Positions 27,644-40,139 of a stretch of 64,000 bases of DNA are shown in pieces. The stretch's first letter is position 1; the number at the start of each line of letters is the position of its first letter. A program made the position numbers and the translations under genes. The notes beneath the pieces are model-generated. The model searched no databases, was not told the origin of the DNA, and saw nothing but the letters and a program-made list of their open reading frames with translations. The DNA is from Tubulanus polymorphus (Eukaryota > Nemertea > Palaeonemertea > Tubulaniformes > Tubulanidae): contig NC_134033.1 of the NCBI RefSeq assembly GCF_964204645.1, forward strand, positions 9,582,231 through 9,646,230, given 5' to 3'.

Positions 27644-30600
27644 TTAACACGTTAGAATTCTTTTCATAACCTCATTCTCTTTTGTTTCTTCTCTGTTGAA
27701 CTTTAGATATTCATCTAAATTACAACCATAAGCAACTGTATGAATTCCATCATCCAGAATATATCTTTTATCATCAAATGGGTTTAGACTAATCTTTTCA
27801 ATTTCTTCAATAAACATTTCATGATCTTCAGATCTTAAACATCTCATTTTATGTTTTCTAACTTCTTCATTGAATATACAATTGATGTAATCTTTGAAAT
27901 GAATATTCTTTTCTACTACACTTTTGGTTATTCCTTTTCACTTTTTAGCTTCATGTTCTTTAGTTTTATATGAATACATTTTAGATCTAATACCGATGAA
28001 TTCAATCATTTCTTCACCACCTAATTCATCTTTGAATTTACCAGGAACTTTTTTATTATCATTGCTAAATAATTCATGATTTTTAGGATAATTACTGAAA
28101 TCAAAATGATTTTTTAATGTTTTCAAATCATCTGTTATGTTATTAGTTTTTATCTATAATATGTAAGAATCTGTATCAAAATATAATATTTCTATATGTT
28201 TTTCTCCAAAAAGTGGTTGTAATACATTATAATAGAATTCATACATTAGTAATTTTGATATTTCTAAAACTGAAGCACCAACATAGATTGGTTTATTAAA
28301 TTTCATAGATGTTCTTCTCATTTAAACTGCAGCTAAATTTTCATCAAATATTCTGTTACCTCTAAATTTAGGGTATGTTTGTAAATGCCTTATCCTTTTG
28401 CCATTACTTACTAACTCAATATCATTTCTATTTCTAATATTTTAACAAGTCTTACCATAGAATGCATTATTCATTAACTTGAAGAAATCTTTCTCGAAAT
28501 CAGTTTTAGCTTCAGTTCTCTGTTTGGTGTTAAAATCTATATATTTTTCTAACCACTTAGATTGACTAAATGAAATATATCTATGTACTTTTTTAGAACC
28601 ATTCCTTGGTTCAAATAAAACTTCAACATTCTATAATGTACTACATAATTATATCTATCTTCTTGAGTTACCATTAACTTTTCTGTATGAATAAGATTTT
28701 CGGGTTTAATTCTTTTTTGATAATTTGATAATTCTTCATGAGTTACAGTTTTATGTTCGGGGCAGTATGCTAGATTTCTAGATTTAAATTTAATATGTTC
28801 AGGATATTCCAAATCTACAACATAGAAGTAACCAGTCTCTGAATCATCTGCAATATCTAGGATTCTTTTCTTCCAATCAAATTTATAATTATTTTCATGT
28901 TGTAAAACTTCACTTATTTCAAATACTCCATAAGGTTGTGGTTCCATCATTGGCCAACCATAAAGATTATTTGCATCTATATATAATAACTTATATCCAG
29001 GGTTATCATTTACATTGAAATATCTATCCCCTAATACACCTGAAACTTCTCCTCTTATAGATTTTTCAAATAATAGTAATTGATCTATATTTGTTAACAA
29101 ATCCATTTTTATATCTGTAAATTTTAAACCACAATCCCATGTTAAACCTGGACTAGAATAACAATGACAAGGATCAATGTTAAAATATTTTAGGTTTACA
29201 TCTCTAAACCTTTCAAATATATCAGTTAATAATAATACATCTGATTTTAAATATAAATCTACTAATTGTCCATGATTTTCTATTTTGAAATGATTCCAAA
29301 TATTCAATGTTCTATTATAGACTTAATCTTTAACATATTCATTTTTTAATTCATCATAGAATTGTTCTTTCAATTATTCAGTTATGTTAAAATCATTATG
29401 ATTTTTATAGAAAGAATATGGAATTGCGCCTTTATATCTCATTAATTGGAAATCATCATTATTTGGATAATATTGCTTTAATATTCTTAATTCATCATCA
29501 ACTAATGATTTTGATAAGTTATCTAATGAACTATTTAAAAATCTATATGAATCTATAAATCTTAAACACCCAAATTGGAATGATATATAATTCTCAGATG
29601 TTTTAGCTAAAATTTTAAATTTATAAGTTGGTATTTTATCTTTTGATCTATTTGAATTTAATCTTTCTATTTCATTATTAATTTCTTCTATTTCATGGCA
29701 TAACTGTTTGATGAATAAATGTGCATCATATCCTGATAGATTATGAAATATAACTGGTACAAAGTTAATTTTCTTAGCTTGTAAGTTACAATTCTCATGC
29801 GCAGCACCTCTAAACTTTCCATTCAAATGATCATGGTCTCTTACTTTTTTATCTTTATAATTAAATATCTTTTCACAATAATAACATTTATCTGCAAACT
29901 CAAATGCCTCTTTATCTTCTTCTGTCATTATAATTTCTATATTTTTATTTAACTTTTCATTAAATTTTATTTCATATTCAATTAATAAGTCACAAAAATG
30001 ATTGATAACATTTTCATTTCTATAATGATAATATTCACTTTCAATTAGTTCTGGATAATCAGATTTTATATATAACCCGAAAGCAGCAGCTGATTGATGA
30101 ATCTTTTTAATAGTATTTGTTATTGGTGGTTCTTCTGAAAAATCATTTTCAATAGAATTTAATTTCTTTCTTTTATAATATATTTCTTTTCTATCTTGAT
30201 CAGTTAATTCTTTATTTAATGATTCAAAATCTCCATATATGACAAATGGAACTTAATTTTGTAATCATATTTTTTGAATTCTAATATTTTATCCTTTTCA
30301 TTTGGTAAAACTAATTTACAATAATCATGATTTTCACATAATTGTTTATGATTTAATAATGCACTTTCAGTTCTGAATTTATGTAAACATTTTCTACATA
30401 GATATATTTTATTATCAAAATCATTTTCTGATTTAAAAAATAAATCAATTCTTTTAATCCACATATAATGATTCTCATAATATAATATATCTATAACATC
30501 GTTTGAATCATAATCTTTTGATAGGTATAAAGGTTGTAATGTATAATGTTTTATATTGTTACCTTTTGTATTTGGCAATTTGATTAAATCAAATACATTT

Positions 30601-31667
30601 ATCTTTATATTATTATCTCTTTCTATTTTTGGGATATTTTTAATTCTAACAGGATAATTATCTATCTTATAATTATTTTCAAATGGTTTATAATGAGTTA
30701 ATCTACAAATATTATCTGTTGCAGGATGTAAGCAACTAATTATAGCCCATAGAAAACATTTATCATCAAAATTTTGTACATTTATTACAGCATTAGTTTT
30801 AAATGGTAGTTTAATATAACTCGATGCTTCAATATCTGGTTCTTTATAATATGATACATTATTTTCATCATTTGGTTTTGATTTAGTTAACTTATTATAT
30901 TTTGTGTTATAAACATGTAAAGTCATAAATATTATTTCATCAAATATTAAACCTGATCCTTCAAAATATTTCTCTTCTATTTTAGTTTTTACTTCATTAT
31001 AACATTTATCTAATTTATCATCTATATGTTGTTTTGAAATAATATGTTGTGAATGAGAATTTATATTATATATTGGTTTATCTTCAGATTTTATGAATTT
31101 AACTTAAGAAGATATACTTATTTTAGGATATTCAACATCAGTTATTATTTTTATAATATTTTTCATATTTTCTAAATGATTTTATTTTCTTCTAATGTTT
31201 TTCCTGTATGAAATTTAAACTCAATAGCTGCTGGACCAATATCACTTTTAAATGCTTCGGTTATCTCTATATCTTTTTTATTATCTAATGAATTAATATA
31301 ATTTCTTACATCTTCAAGTATGGTCTTTTATTGTTTAATTTATTTCTTATTCTTTTAATTGTCTTATGTTTCTTATCATTATCAAAATAATCTTCACCTA
31401 AAATATCATTATTCATATTTCTAATATCGCTTTTAGATTTTAAATGTTCATTATAATATCTTTTATCACAGAATGATTGATTACATGTATCACATTTGTA
31501 TGTTTCTTTTCAATCTTCAATTCTTCTAATTTAGTTTCTAATATATCATCTTTATATTCTAATTTAAATTTATTTTCTAAATGTGTTTAAGTTTTATTGT
31601 GTCTTGCTTTTTGGGATTCATCTATATTGATTTTACATGTTGGACAGTAGTACTTATTTGCTTCCAT
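27644..31667 (-). pseudogene. Protein-primed DNA polymerase B, broken
   Basis: Reading from 31667 it starts MEANKYYCPTC with a second zinc finger further in. It is interrupted by stops and frameshifts at several places (for example near 31590, 30240, 29930, 29350, 28540, 28140). Visible in order: exonuclease I GDFESLN (frame-shifted here); an endonuclease-VII-like CxxC...DHDHLNGKFRGAAHENC block in 29928-29374; exonuclease II HNLSGYDAHLF; exonuclease III DVLLLTDIFERF; polymerase motif A LYIDANNLYGWP; motif B NNAFYGKTC; motif C YFDTDSY; and the C-terminal DDKRYILDDGI. It would copy the linear element with a protein primer. All catalytic motifs survive, but the frame does not. Confidence 0.85.
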
Positions 31668-31730
31668 GTTAATACTAAATTTTTTATTAAAATTGATTTT
31701 AGAAGTTCAATGATTTAAATATGTATTTTT

Positions 31731-32339
31731 TCAATCACACTTTACTAACACTTTTAATGTTTAAAAATCTAACTCATACAAATATAAATATTGAAATAAT
31801 GTTTAAAATATATCTATATATCTATTCTATAAGAGCTCGTACTCTCGTACTCTGGCTTGAAAGCCTACTTTTCTAATTACTTATATATGTTATTCATTTA
31901 TTTTTTATCGATGTATATGAATATTTTAAGAGTAATAGGGGTTTAGTTGTTCTAGGTTAAAGGTTGAATGGTCGAGTTCATTAAAAACAAATATCAAAAG
32001 TAATTTAAAACTATAATATATTTTCATAGTCGTGTGTATTTTAGTTAGATAATAGAATAATTATTATTATTTGAATATATTTGATTATATGAATTTGTGT
32101 ATTGTAAATAAATCAATATGTCGCGGAGCGGAGCTTCAGCGAAGCGGAGCGACCAATTGATTTAATACAATATGCTTTTAAAATTTAAATTATTAATATC
32201 TTAGAATAAATGTTTAGTTATAATATAAAATACACACGGCTATGAAAATATATTATAGTTTTAAATTACTTTTAATATTTGTTTTTTAATGAGCTCGACC
32301 GTTCGACCTTTGATCTAGAACAACTAAACCCCTATTACT
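31731..32339. repeat. Right terminal inverted repeat of copy B
   Basis: Matches 15899-16483 in reverse. The outer 409 bp (31931-32339) is the palindromic part, with centre around gtcgcggagcggagcttcag, slightly longer than the left copy's centre. It ends cccctattact at 32339. Confidence 0.92.
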
Positions 32340-32345
32340 CTTGTG
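32340..32345. repeat. Target-site duplication of copy B, right
   Basis: cttgtg, identical to 15893-15898. Confidence 0.9.
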
Positions 32346-32564
32346 CTAGCTAAGTATATGGCCAGCGAGGCCGGTTACATTTTTGACTAGAATGTGTTAC
32401 ATGTAGTTTGGCCTTGGTTTAAGTATGTCTTATTATTAACAGCGAATACTGCTCACAAATTCATACATTTTATTATTGTTATTATTGAGATATCTCAGGC
32501 TGCTACACTTGTATTATAGTAAGCTTTTATCATTGTTATCTGATCGACTGCACGTGATATGCAC

Positions 32565-33190
32565 TAAATCTCTTGCCCTTGGATCTTTAGAGGTCTCTGC
32601 AGGTCTTTACTTCGGTTCTTTAACCCTTGTTTGGCTCAAGCGTTTGGGAATTTCCTCGTCGTTCTCAGGGTGACTCATACCCTAGTGGACTTCACGCGAG
32701 TTCGACTGGGGCTTCCCACCCCTGGTTATATTTTGTATTAATTGACGCAATTCTCTGCTTTCATCTTTATTGCTTATTTATTTTTTTCCTTGGCTACCGG
32801 GGTGGGTTTTTGCCCCAGGTCGAACTTGCACTGTGGAATCCTACCATCAAGAAGCAGCTGTTCAAACTCACAATTTGGTCAACCGGCAAATTTCTTGCCC
32901 ATGGATCTTTAGAGGTCTCTGCATGTCTTTACCTCGGTTCTTTAACCCTTGTTTGGCTCGGGCGTTTGGGACTTTACTCGTCGTTCTCAGGGTGACTTAT
33001 ACCCTAGTGGACTTTGTTCACGCGAGTTCGGCCTGGGGCTTCCCAACCCTGGTTATATTTTGTATGAATAGACGCAATTTTCTGCATTTATCTTTATTGC
33101 TTATTTAATTATTCTTGGCTACCGGGGTGGGTTTTTGCCCCAGGTGGAACATACACTGTGGTAGTCTACCATCAAGAAGCAGCTGCCTGA
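32565..33190. repeat. Two ~320-bp tandem units
   Basis: Both begin cttgccc.tggatctttaga and run through ggcttcccacccctggttat and ccggggtgggtttttgcccc, ending in accatcaagaagcagctg. They differ by scattered substitutions and small indels. The open frames within are incidental. Confidence 0.85.
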
Positions 33191-33440
33191 TTGTTTAGAC
33201 CTGTGTTTGGATATCTATCGCTTACATACACAAGTCCCGTTCTCTCATGACTTTGTAAGTTTAGGGAAGTGAGGTTTGTTGTTAAGCCTATAAGCTTGTT
33301 TGGAAATATCTAGACGTCTTCCCATCCCTCTCTCTTTTTGTTGATGAGTTTTGGGAGAAGGAGAGAGGCATGAGAAAGGGAAAAAGGATAGATAGTCGCC
33401 ACATCTGATCATCTGGGTCCCTACATATTCAATCGGAATG

Positions 33441-33793
33441 GGAAAGTCATTTCCTCCCAATACTCTATAGTGGACGAGTATACATAGGGGGAGTTGATGT
33501 CACTGGGGAAACGGATAGTTTCTCAGTGACATCAGCGACACCAGTGTAATAATCTGACACTACACAGTTTGCCTGAAGACTCGGTGGACGATGAGTCCGT
33601 ATTGTGGCTGGATGGACCCTCACGTTTCCCCTCTGGTGTTGACTTACGATCCGCTTTTTGGCTCCCTCCCACCCTCCCTATCTCTAGCTTTCTTGCCTCC
33701 ATTTACATTCGTCCGCGAAAAGTCATTTCCTCCCAATACTCTATAGTGGACGAGTATACATAGGGGGAGTTGATGTCACTGGGGAAACGGATA
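33441..33793. repeat. ~75-bp direct repeats around a 200-bp core
   Basis: gtcatttcctcccaatactc ... cactggggaaacggata occurs at 33443-33517 and 33720-33793. The core contains the ~70-bp repeat also found at 15325. The layout resembles a very small LTR-like or tandem unit; no coding. Confidence 0.7.
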
Positions 33794-34369
33794 CATTCAT
33801 TAAATGGTACTTATCAGATATAATTCACATATCCGAGCTCGAAATATTCCATCTTACAAAACAACGAAAAGAACGAGTCGTTGTACTGATGCACTATGCA
33901 CTAAGCGAAGTTTGAATGAGTCGTGGTGGAAGATAATTATACAACAGTTAGTTGCATGAACAAAGGAATAATTACCTGATCATGTACACAATGGCCCTAT
34001 AGGCTCGAAACTAGAATAGCACGATAATAATTAGGCCCAAAGCATTACGTTACTTTGAATGTTCACTATACTCTATGTTTTTATGGAACAGAAAATTTAC
34101 AATGACTTCAACTTCAAAACACAATTCTCATTTTTGAGCTGCATTAGAACTTTGAATTTACTAGTTCTTTTTAAACCGCACAGTCTATCCAGAAACGCAG
34201 AGAGTTTAGAACAGTTTAATTGTTTTTTAAAGCAATAAATGTTTTTTCCCCTGCCGTCTCTCCATAAAACCTAGTCGATGTCTTAGACTAGCAAATCAAG
34301 TTATTCAGTCTCTCTACGTATTGTTATCACAAGTTAAAGGGGTACACCACACATTTTAAACATACAACA
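33794..34369. other. Unassigned spacer
   Basis: No gene or repeat supported. Confidence 0.3.
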
Positions 34370-34379
34370 TGAAATAAAT

Positions 34380-34479
34380 TTTAATAAAAAACAAATTCTC
34401 GCACGCTCGAATTTATTTTTTATTTTTTACTCACACAACCTTTCAACCTTTAATCTGAAACAACATATATACAATTACT
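34380..34479. repeat. Left terminus of copy C (partial palindrome)
   Basis: Contains ctcgcacgctcgaatttatt, then cctttcaacctttaatctga, then caattact, the inner arm of the 53066-53197 palindrome. The outer arm is degraded. Confidence 0.7.
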
Positions 34480-34541
34480 CTAATATTTATATATATGAAA
34501 ATCATATTTAAATGAAATCAATTTTAAAATTTGTAAAATAA

Positions 34542-35062
34542 ATGGAGAGGAAACAAGTACACAGTGAGAACAACAAATCTTTTTTAGATAGAATCAAAGA
34601 TATACCAATGCTAAATCTGTAGATTATAAATTCAAAAAGTTAAATGAATTAACAATACCACGATTGATATAACACTATATCCGTGTTGACGCGATGTAGA
34701 GAGAATCCCACAATTATAACGATAAAGTCCGAAAATGTAACTTCGAGATAGTAGTTTATTTCAACGTTTCGACTATATCCTAATAGTCATCTTCAGGAAT
34801 AAAGTACAGTAAATTAACATTACATAAGCAATATTTAATTACTAATATTGAAACAGTTACTAATAAATATGGAGTTAAATTAGGTATTCATTTAGAATAT
34901 GAAGGAAATAAATATGAATATGAATATAAATTCAGAACATATTTACCAGATAGATTTCATAGATTATCAAGTGAAGATCTAGAAGAAGTGTGTACTGGTG
35001 ATTTCTATTTCATATATAAATGTAAAAAAGAAAAAGGGCATCATGATATAGATTTCGAATAG
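34542..35062 (+). pseudogene. Candidate ssDNA-binding protein, split by an insertion
   Basis: The start (MERKQVHSENNKSFLDRIKD) matches copy B 27614. A one-base loss gives a stop near 34620, and ~160 bp of foreign DNA (34661-34822) interrupts it. The remainder (KQYLITNIETVTNKYGVKLG ... LPDRFHRLSSEDLEEVC ... DFE) runs to TAG at 35062. Unlike copy B, it lies between the terminus and polB, so the SSB gene appears beside both ends of copy C. Confidence 0.65.
34661..34822 (-). mobile_element. Penelope-like retroelement tail
   Basis: On the minus strand: cctgaagatgactattagga, tatagtcgaaacgttgaaat and then tgtgggattctctctacatcgc. The ...CGAAACGTTGAAATAAA... string is a hallmark of Penelope-like element ends. 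A 5'-truncated fragment; no ORF. Confidence 0.6.
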
Positions 35063-35098
35063 TTTAAAATCAATTTTAATAAAACATTTGATATTAAA

Positions 35099-38000
35099 AT
35101 GGAAGCAAATAAGAAGTACTACTGTCCAACATGTAAAACCAATGAAGATAAATCTCAAAAAGCAAGATATGATAAAACTAGATCTCACTTGGAGAATAAA
35201 TTGAAATTAGATTATTGTAATGATATATTAGAAACTAAATTAGAAGAATTAAAGAATAAAAAAGAAATATATAAATGTGATACATGTAATCAATCATTCA
35301 GTAACAAAAGATATTATGAACAACATTTAAAATCCAAAAGTCATATTAGAAATATTAATAATGATATTTTGGGTGAAGATTATCTTAATAAAGATAATGA
35401 TAAGAAACAAAGCATAATTAAAAGAATACAAAATAAAATAAATAATAAAAGACCATACATGGAAGGGAAGATGTTAGAAATTATATTAATTCATTAGATG
35501 ATTAAAAAAGATATTGAAATAACCGAAGCATTTAAAAGTGATATTGGACCAGCTGCTATTGAATTTAAATTCTATAAAGGCAAAACATTAGAAGAAATTA
35601 TAAAACATTTAGAAAGCATGAAAAATATTATAAAAATAATTACAGACGTAGAATATCCTAAAATAAGTATATCTGCTAAAGTTAGATTTATAAAATCTGA
35701 AGATAAACCAATATATGATATAAATTCTCATTCACAACATATTATTTAAAAACAACATATAGATGACAAATTAAATAAATGTTATAATGAAGTAAAAAAT
35801 AAAATAGAAGAGAAATATTTTAAAGGGTCTGGTTTAATATTTGATGAAATAATATTTATGACGTTGCATGTGTACAATACAAAATATAATAGATTAACTA
35901 AATCGAAACAAATTGATGAAAATAACTATCAAATTATAAAGTTGATAATATAAATGCATCAAGTTATATTAAACTACCATTTAAAACTAATGCTGTTATA
36001 AATGTACAAGATTTTGATGATGAATGTTTTCTATGGACAATTATAAGTTATATACATTCTGCAACTGATAATATGTGTAGAGTATCAAATTATAAACAAT
36101 TTGAAGATAATTATAAGATAGACAATTATCCTGTTATATTAAACAAATACCAAAAATAGAAAGAGATAATAATTTAAAAATAAATGTATTCGATTTAATT
36201 AAATTACCAAATACAAAAGGTAATAATATTAAACATTATAAATTAGACCCTTTGTATTTATCAAAAGATTATGATTCAAATAATTTCATGGATATATTAT
36301 ATTATGAGAATCATTATATGTGGATAAAACCAATTGATTTATTTTTTAAATCAAATTCTGATTTTAATAATAAAATATTTTTATGTAGAAAATATATAAC
36401 TAAATTCAGTAATGAAAGTGCATTATTTAATCATAAACAATTATGTGATAATCGTGATTATTGTATATTAATTTTACCAAATGAAAAAGATAATAAATTA
36501 GAATTTAAAAAATATGATTACAAAAATAGAATACCATTTGTTATATATGGAGATTTTGAATCACTAAATATGGAATTAACAGATCAAGATAGAAAAGAAA
36601 TATATTATAAAAGAAAGAAATTAAATTCTAGTGTCATTGATTTTTCAGACCCGCCAAAAAATACTATTAAAAAGATTCATCAGTCAGCTGCAGCCTTTGG
36701 ATTATATATTGTATCTGATTATCCAGAACTAATTAAAAGTGACTATTATAATTATCGAGATGAAAATGTTATTAATCATTTTTGTGGCTTATTAATATGA
36801 AATAGAATTAAATGAATTGTTAAATGAAAATATAGAAATTATAATGACAGAAGAAAAATAAGAATTTGAGTTTGCAGATAAATGTTCTTATTGTGAAAAA
36901 CTATTCAATTTTAAAGATAAAAAAGTTAGAGATCATGATCATTTGAATGGAAAGTTTAGAGGCGCAGCGCATGAGAATTGTAACTTACAATCTAAAAAAA
37001 ATCAATTTTGTTCCAGTTATATATCATAATTTATCAGGATATGATGCTCATTTATTTATCAAGCAACTATGTCATAAAATAGAAGAAATCAATAATGAAA
37101 TAGGAAGATTAAATTCAGATGGATCAAAAGATGTTGCTAAAATACCATCTTATAAATTCAAAATTTTAGCTAAAACATCTAAGAATTATATATCTTTCCA
37201 ATTTGGATGCTTAAGATTCATAGATTCTTATAGATTTTTCAGTAGTTCACTAGATAATTTATCAAAATCATTAGTTGATGATGAATTAAAAATAATAAAA
37301 TAACATAATCCAAATATTGATGATTTTCAATTAATGAGATATAAAGGCGCAATTCCCTATTCATTTTATAACTCGCATAAAGATTTTAACATAACTGAAT
37401 TATTAAAAGAACAATTAGAAAATGAATATGTTAAAGATGGAGTTTGAAATAGAACATTGAATATTTGGAATCATTTCAAAATAAAAAATCATGGAAAATT
37501 AGATTTATATTTAAAATTAGATGTATTATTATTAACTGATATATTTGAAAGGTTTAGAGATGTGAATCTAAAATATTTTAATATTGTTCCATGTCATTGT
37601 TATTCTAGCCCAGGATTAACTTGGGATTGTGGTTTAAAATTTACAGATATAAAAATGGATTTATTAACAAATATTGATCAATTACTATTATTTGAAAAAT
37701 CTATATGGGGAGGTGTTTCAGATGTATTAGGTGATAGATATTTCAATGTAAATGATAATCCTGGATATAAGTTATTATGGTTGGGCAATGATCGAACCAC
37801 AACCTTATGGAGTATTTCAAATAACTGAAATTTTACAAATTGTTAAATTTGATTGGAAGAAAAGAATTCTAGATATTGCAGATGATTCAGATACTGGTTA
37901 CTTCTTCGTTGTAGACTTGGAATACCCTGAACATAAGAAATTTAAATCTAGAACATAAAAAATTTACATCTAGAAGTCTAGCATACTATCCCGAACATAA

Positions 38001-38468
38001 AACTGTTACACATGAAGAATTATCAAATTATCAAAAAAGAATTAAACCGGATAAGAAGATTGATTTAATTATGTAGTACATTACCGGATGTTAAAATTTT
38101 ATTTTAAGGAAACAAGGAATGATATTTAAAAAAGTACATAGATATATCTCATTCAATCAATCTAAATGGTTAGAAAAATATATAGATTTTAACACCAAAC
38201 AGAGAACTAAAGTTAAAGCTGATTTTGAGAAAGATTTCTTCAAGTTAATGAATAATGCATTTTATGGTAAGACTTGTGAAAATATTAGAAATAGAAATGA
38301 TATTGAGTTAGTTAGTAATGGTGAAAGCATTAGACATTTACAAACATATCTTAAATTTATTGGTAACAGAATATTTGATGAAAATTTAGCTGCAGTTAAA
38401 ATGAGGAGAACAAGTATGAAATTGAATAAACCTATTTATGTTGGAGCATCAGTTTTAGAAACATTTTA
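35099..38468 (+). pseudogene. Protein-primed DNA polymerase B, truncated and broken
   Basis: Starts MEANKKYYCPTC with a second finger (CDTCNQSFSNKRYYEQH). It is interrupted by stops at 35497, 35747 and others. Exonuclease I IYGDFESLN lies in 36252-36800, the DHDHLNGKFRG block near 36930, exonuclease II YHNLSGYDAHLF in 36947-37303 and exonuclease III LDVLLLTDIFERF in 37457-37828. Motif A is deleted: NPGYKLL jumps straight to the sequence after DANNLY, removing the catalytic aspartate. Motif B NNAFYGKTC is present at ~38255. After VGASVLE (~38460) the gene changes into HNH sequence, so motif C and the C-terminus are absent. Confidence 0.85.
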
Positions 38469-38932
38469 ATGAATATCAAAATAATTATCAAAAAGAAGGA
38501 TATCAAACAGATTTTAATTTTAAAATGAAACAATGTTTAAGATCTAAAGTATCAAATTTATTCAATAAAGATAATCCCTCAGAAACACTATCAAATTTAT
38601 TAGACTGTTCAGATAAATTCTTAAAATCATGGATTATACATCAGTTCGATGATGAAATGAATATAGATAATTATGGTGAATACTTTCATATAGATCATGT
38701 ATTACCAATATCTAAATTTGATATGGATGAAGAATGATGATTATAATAAAGATTAATTTGGAATTGGAAAAATTGGAAGACCTTTAGAAAAAGTAGAAAA
38801 TATTAGTCAAGGAAATAAACTAGATTTACAATTATATATATAGATCAATTAAATAAAGCAAAGAAATTTATTGAATTATGGAATAGTTACCCAAATAATG
38901 AACCGTATACTGAGACTTTAATCAGCAATTAG
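38469..38932 (+). pseudogene. HNH endonuclease fragment joined to polB
   Basis: Matches the HNH gene from about residue 85 (YQTDFNF, then KQCLRSKVSNLFNK), including FHIDHVLPISKFD. It then suffers frameshifts in the NWKNLRP block and ends near TLISN at 38932. No zinc ribbons. The join to polB is out of frame with VGASVLE. Confidence 0.75.
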
Positions 38933-40139
38933 AATAAGAACTCTAGTCGAGTCACGCATGTATATAGTTATTCATATAACTACATAGCAGATTAAAACAT
39001 CTGTCACACGCTCACTCCACGGGAGTAATTAATTTGAATATTGATCGATCAAACAGATGTTGCCATTCAACGTTGTTATATTGAATAGCTAGCGGTTAGA
39101 TATAAGCATGCAATAAATACGCACAGGGTGTCTCTTCCGTGATTAATTTCAGTTTGTGAGGTAAGTTTAAGCAAAACCACCCGACCTGACTCGCCGAGTT
39201 TTTAGGGGATAAGCATTGAGAGGCGCCACGAGATACTTATCCCCAAGCATTTCTACTTACACCCCTGCAACCCACGCCTCACCAATTCTCCTTCAATGAT
39301 TGACAGGAAACACATTATATTTAAGGCGCCTAATGCGTTTCCTATCAACCCCTTACCCTGAAAGGAGGATCGAAATTCGAAACTGAAGGAGAACTACGGA
39401 GAGTGGACAAAGGTGCATTTTCAAAATGCCCCTGCCAGCCAGGCCCGGCGACACTCCAGTAGTGAAATGAATTTCCTTATATACTTAGCTAAAACACCGA
39501 AGTCAATGTTACTGGTGTTTACTAAAGAAATACGAAATTATTTGAAATTATAAATTATTCCGAATGAAAAGAATATAAGAATGAATTATGGATTTTTGAC
39601 TTAATTATGATCTAATTTTTAATTAAATTAATAATCAACTAACATAGATAATTTTAATTAAATTCAAATTCATTTCAGTATCTCACTCAGTGCTGCCATC
39701 TTTCAACGTGATAATTAAACGACTGTAAAAATGCAAATAGAAAATCTTAAATAATAAATAATTAGAAACGACTGTAATACAATATTCAAGTAAAAACTTC
39801 AAAATAAAAAGCAATAACTTAACTAACTATTATAATTATTACTATTCTATTAGAATTCTAATATTTCTAATTATTAACTAGATTAAAAAGATTTTGATAA
39901 GATTTGAATAGAAATTACATATCTTTAACTAACTATTGAATTCTATTATATTTTTAATATATTCTTATTCAATTCTAATTAACACTAGATTAAATAGATT
40001 TTGATAAGAATTGAATAAAAATTACATATCTTTAACTAGCTATTCAAATCTAGTCAACAACTAGAATTCTTTAACTTAACTAGCTAGTATTAACCCAAAG
40101 AGTTACCAGTATTATTTTTTCACTTTTTTGCTAATATAA
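38933..40139. other. Spacer with foreign insert and element leader
   Basis: About 38990-39480 is less AT-rich and unlike the Polinton. It includes gataagcattgagaggcgcc and its partial inverse ctcgtggcgcc/cttatcccc, so it is probably another small mobile sequence. From ~39500 AT-rich Polinton leader resumes, with ctagctattc/gaattctagt words as upstream of 3591. No gene. Confidence 0.4.

Larger units (their letters stand above)
15899..32339. mobile_element. Polinton/Maverick copy B, end to end
   Basis: A 16,441-bp element with AG...CT ends, inverted repeats of 585 bp (left) and 609 bp (right) and a 6-bp duplication. From left: HNH on plus; then on minus the capsid half, coiled-coil/membrane protein, 444-codon conserved protein, small membrane proteins, candidate minor capsid, candidate ssDNA-binding protein and PolB, which starts next to the right repeat. 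No integrase, protease or ATPase remnant was found. A ~3-kb insertion sits at 22003-25012. Many genes carry one or two disabling changes. Confidence 0.93.

Noticed and set aside
32476-33108. Overlapping ORFs of 65-122 residues.
   Set aside because: They are carried by the ~320-bp tandem repeat and recur with it; no domain seen.
33575-33640. gatgagtccg with a following ggac looked like a hammerhead ribozyme.
   Set aside because: The required GAAA after stem II and the CUG before AUGA are missing.
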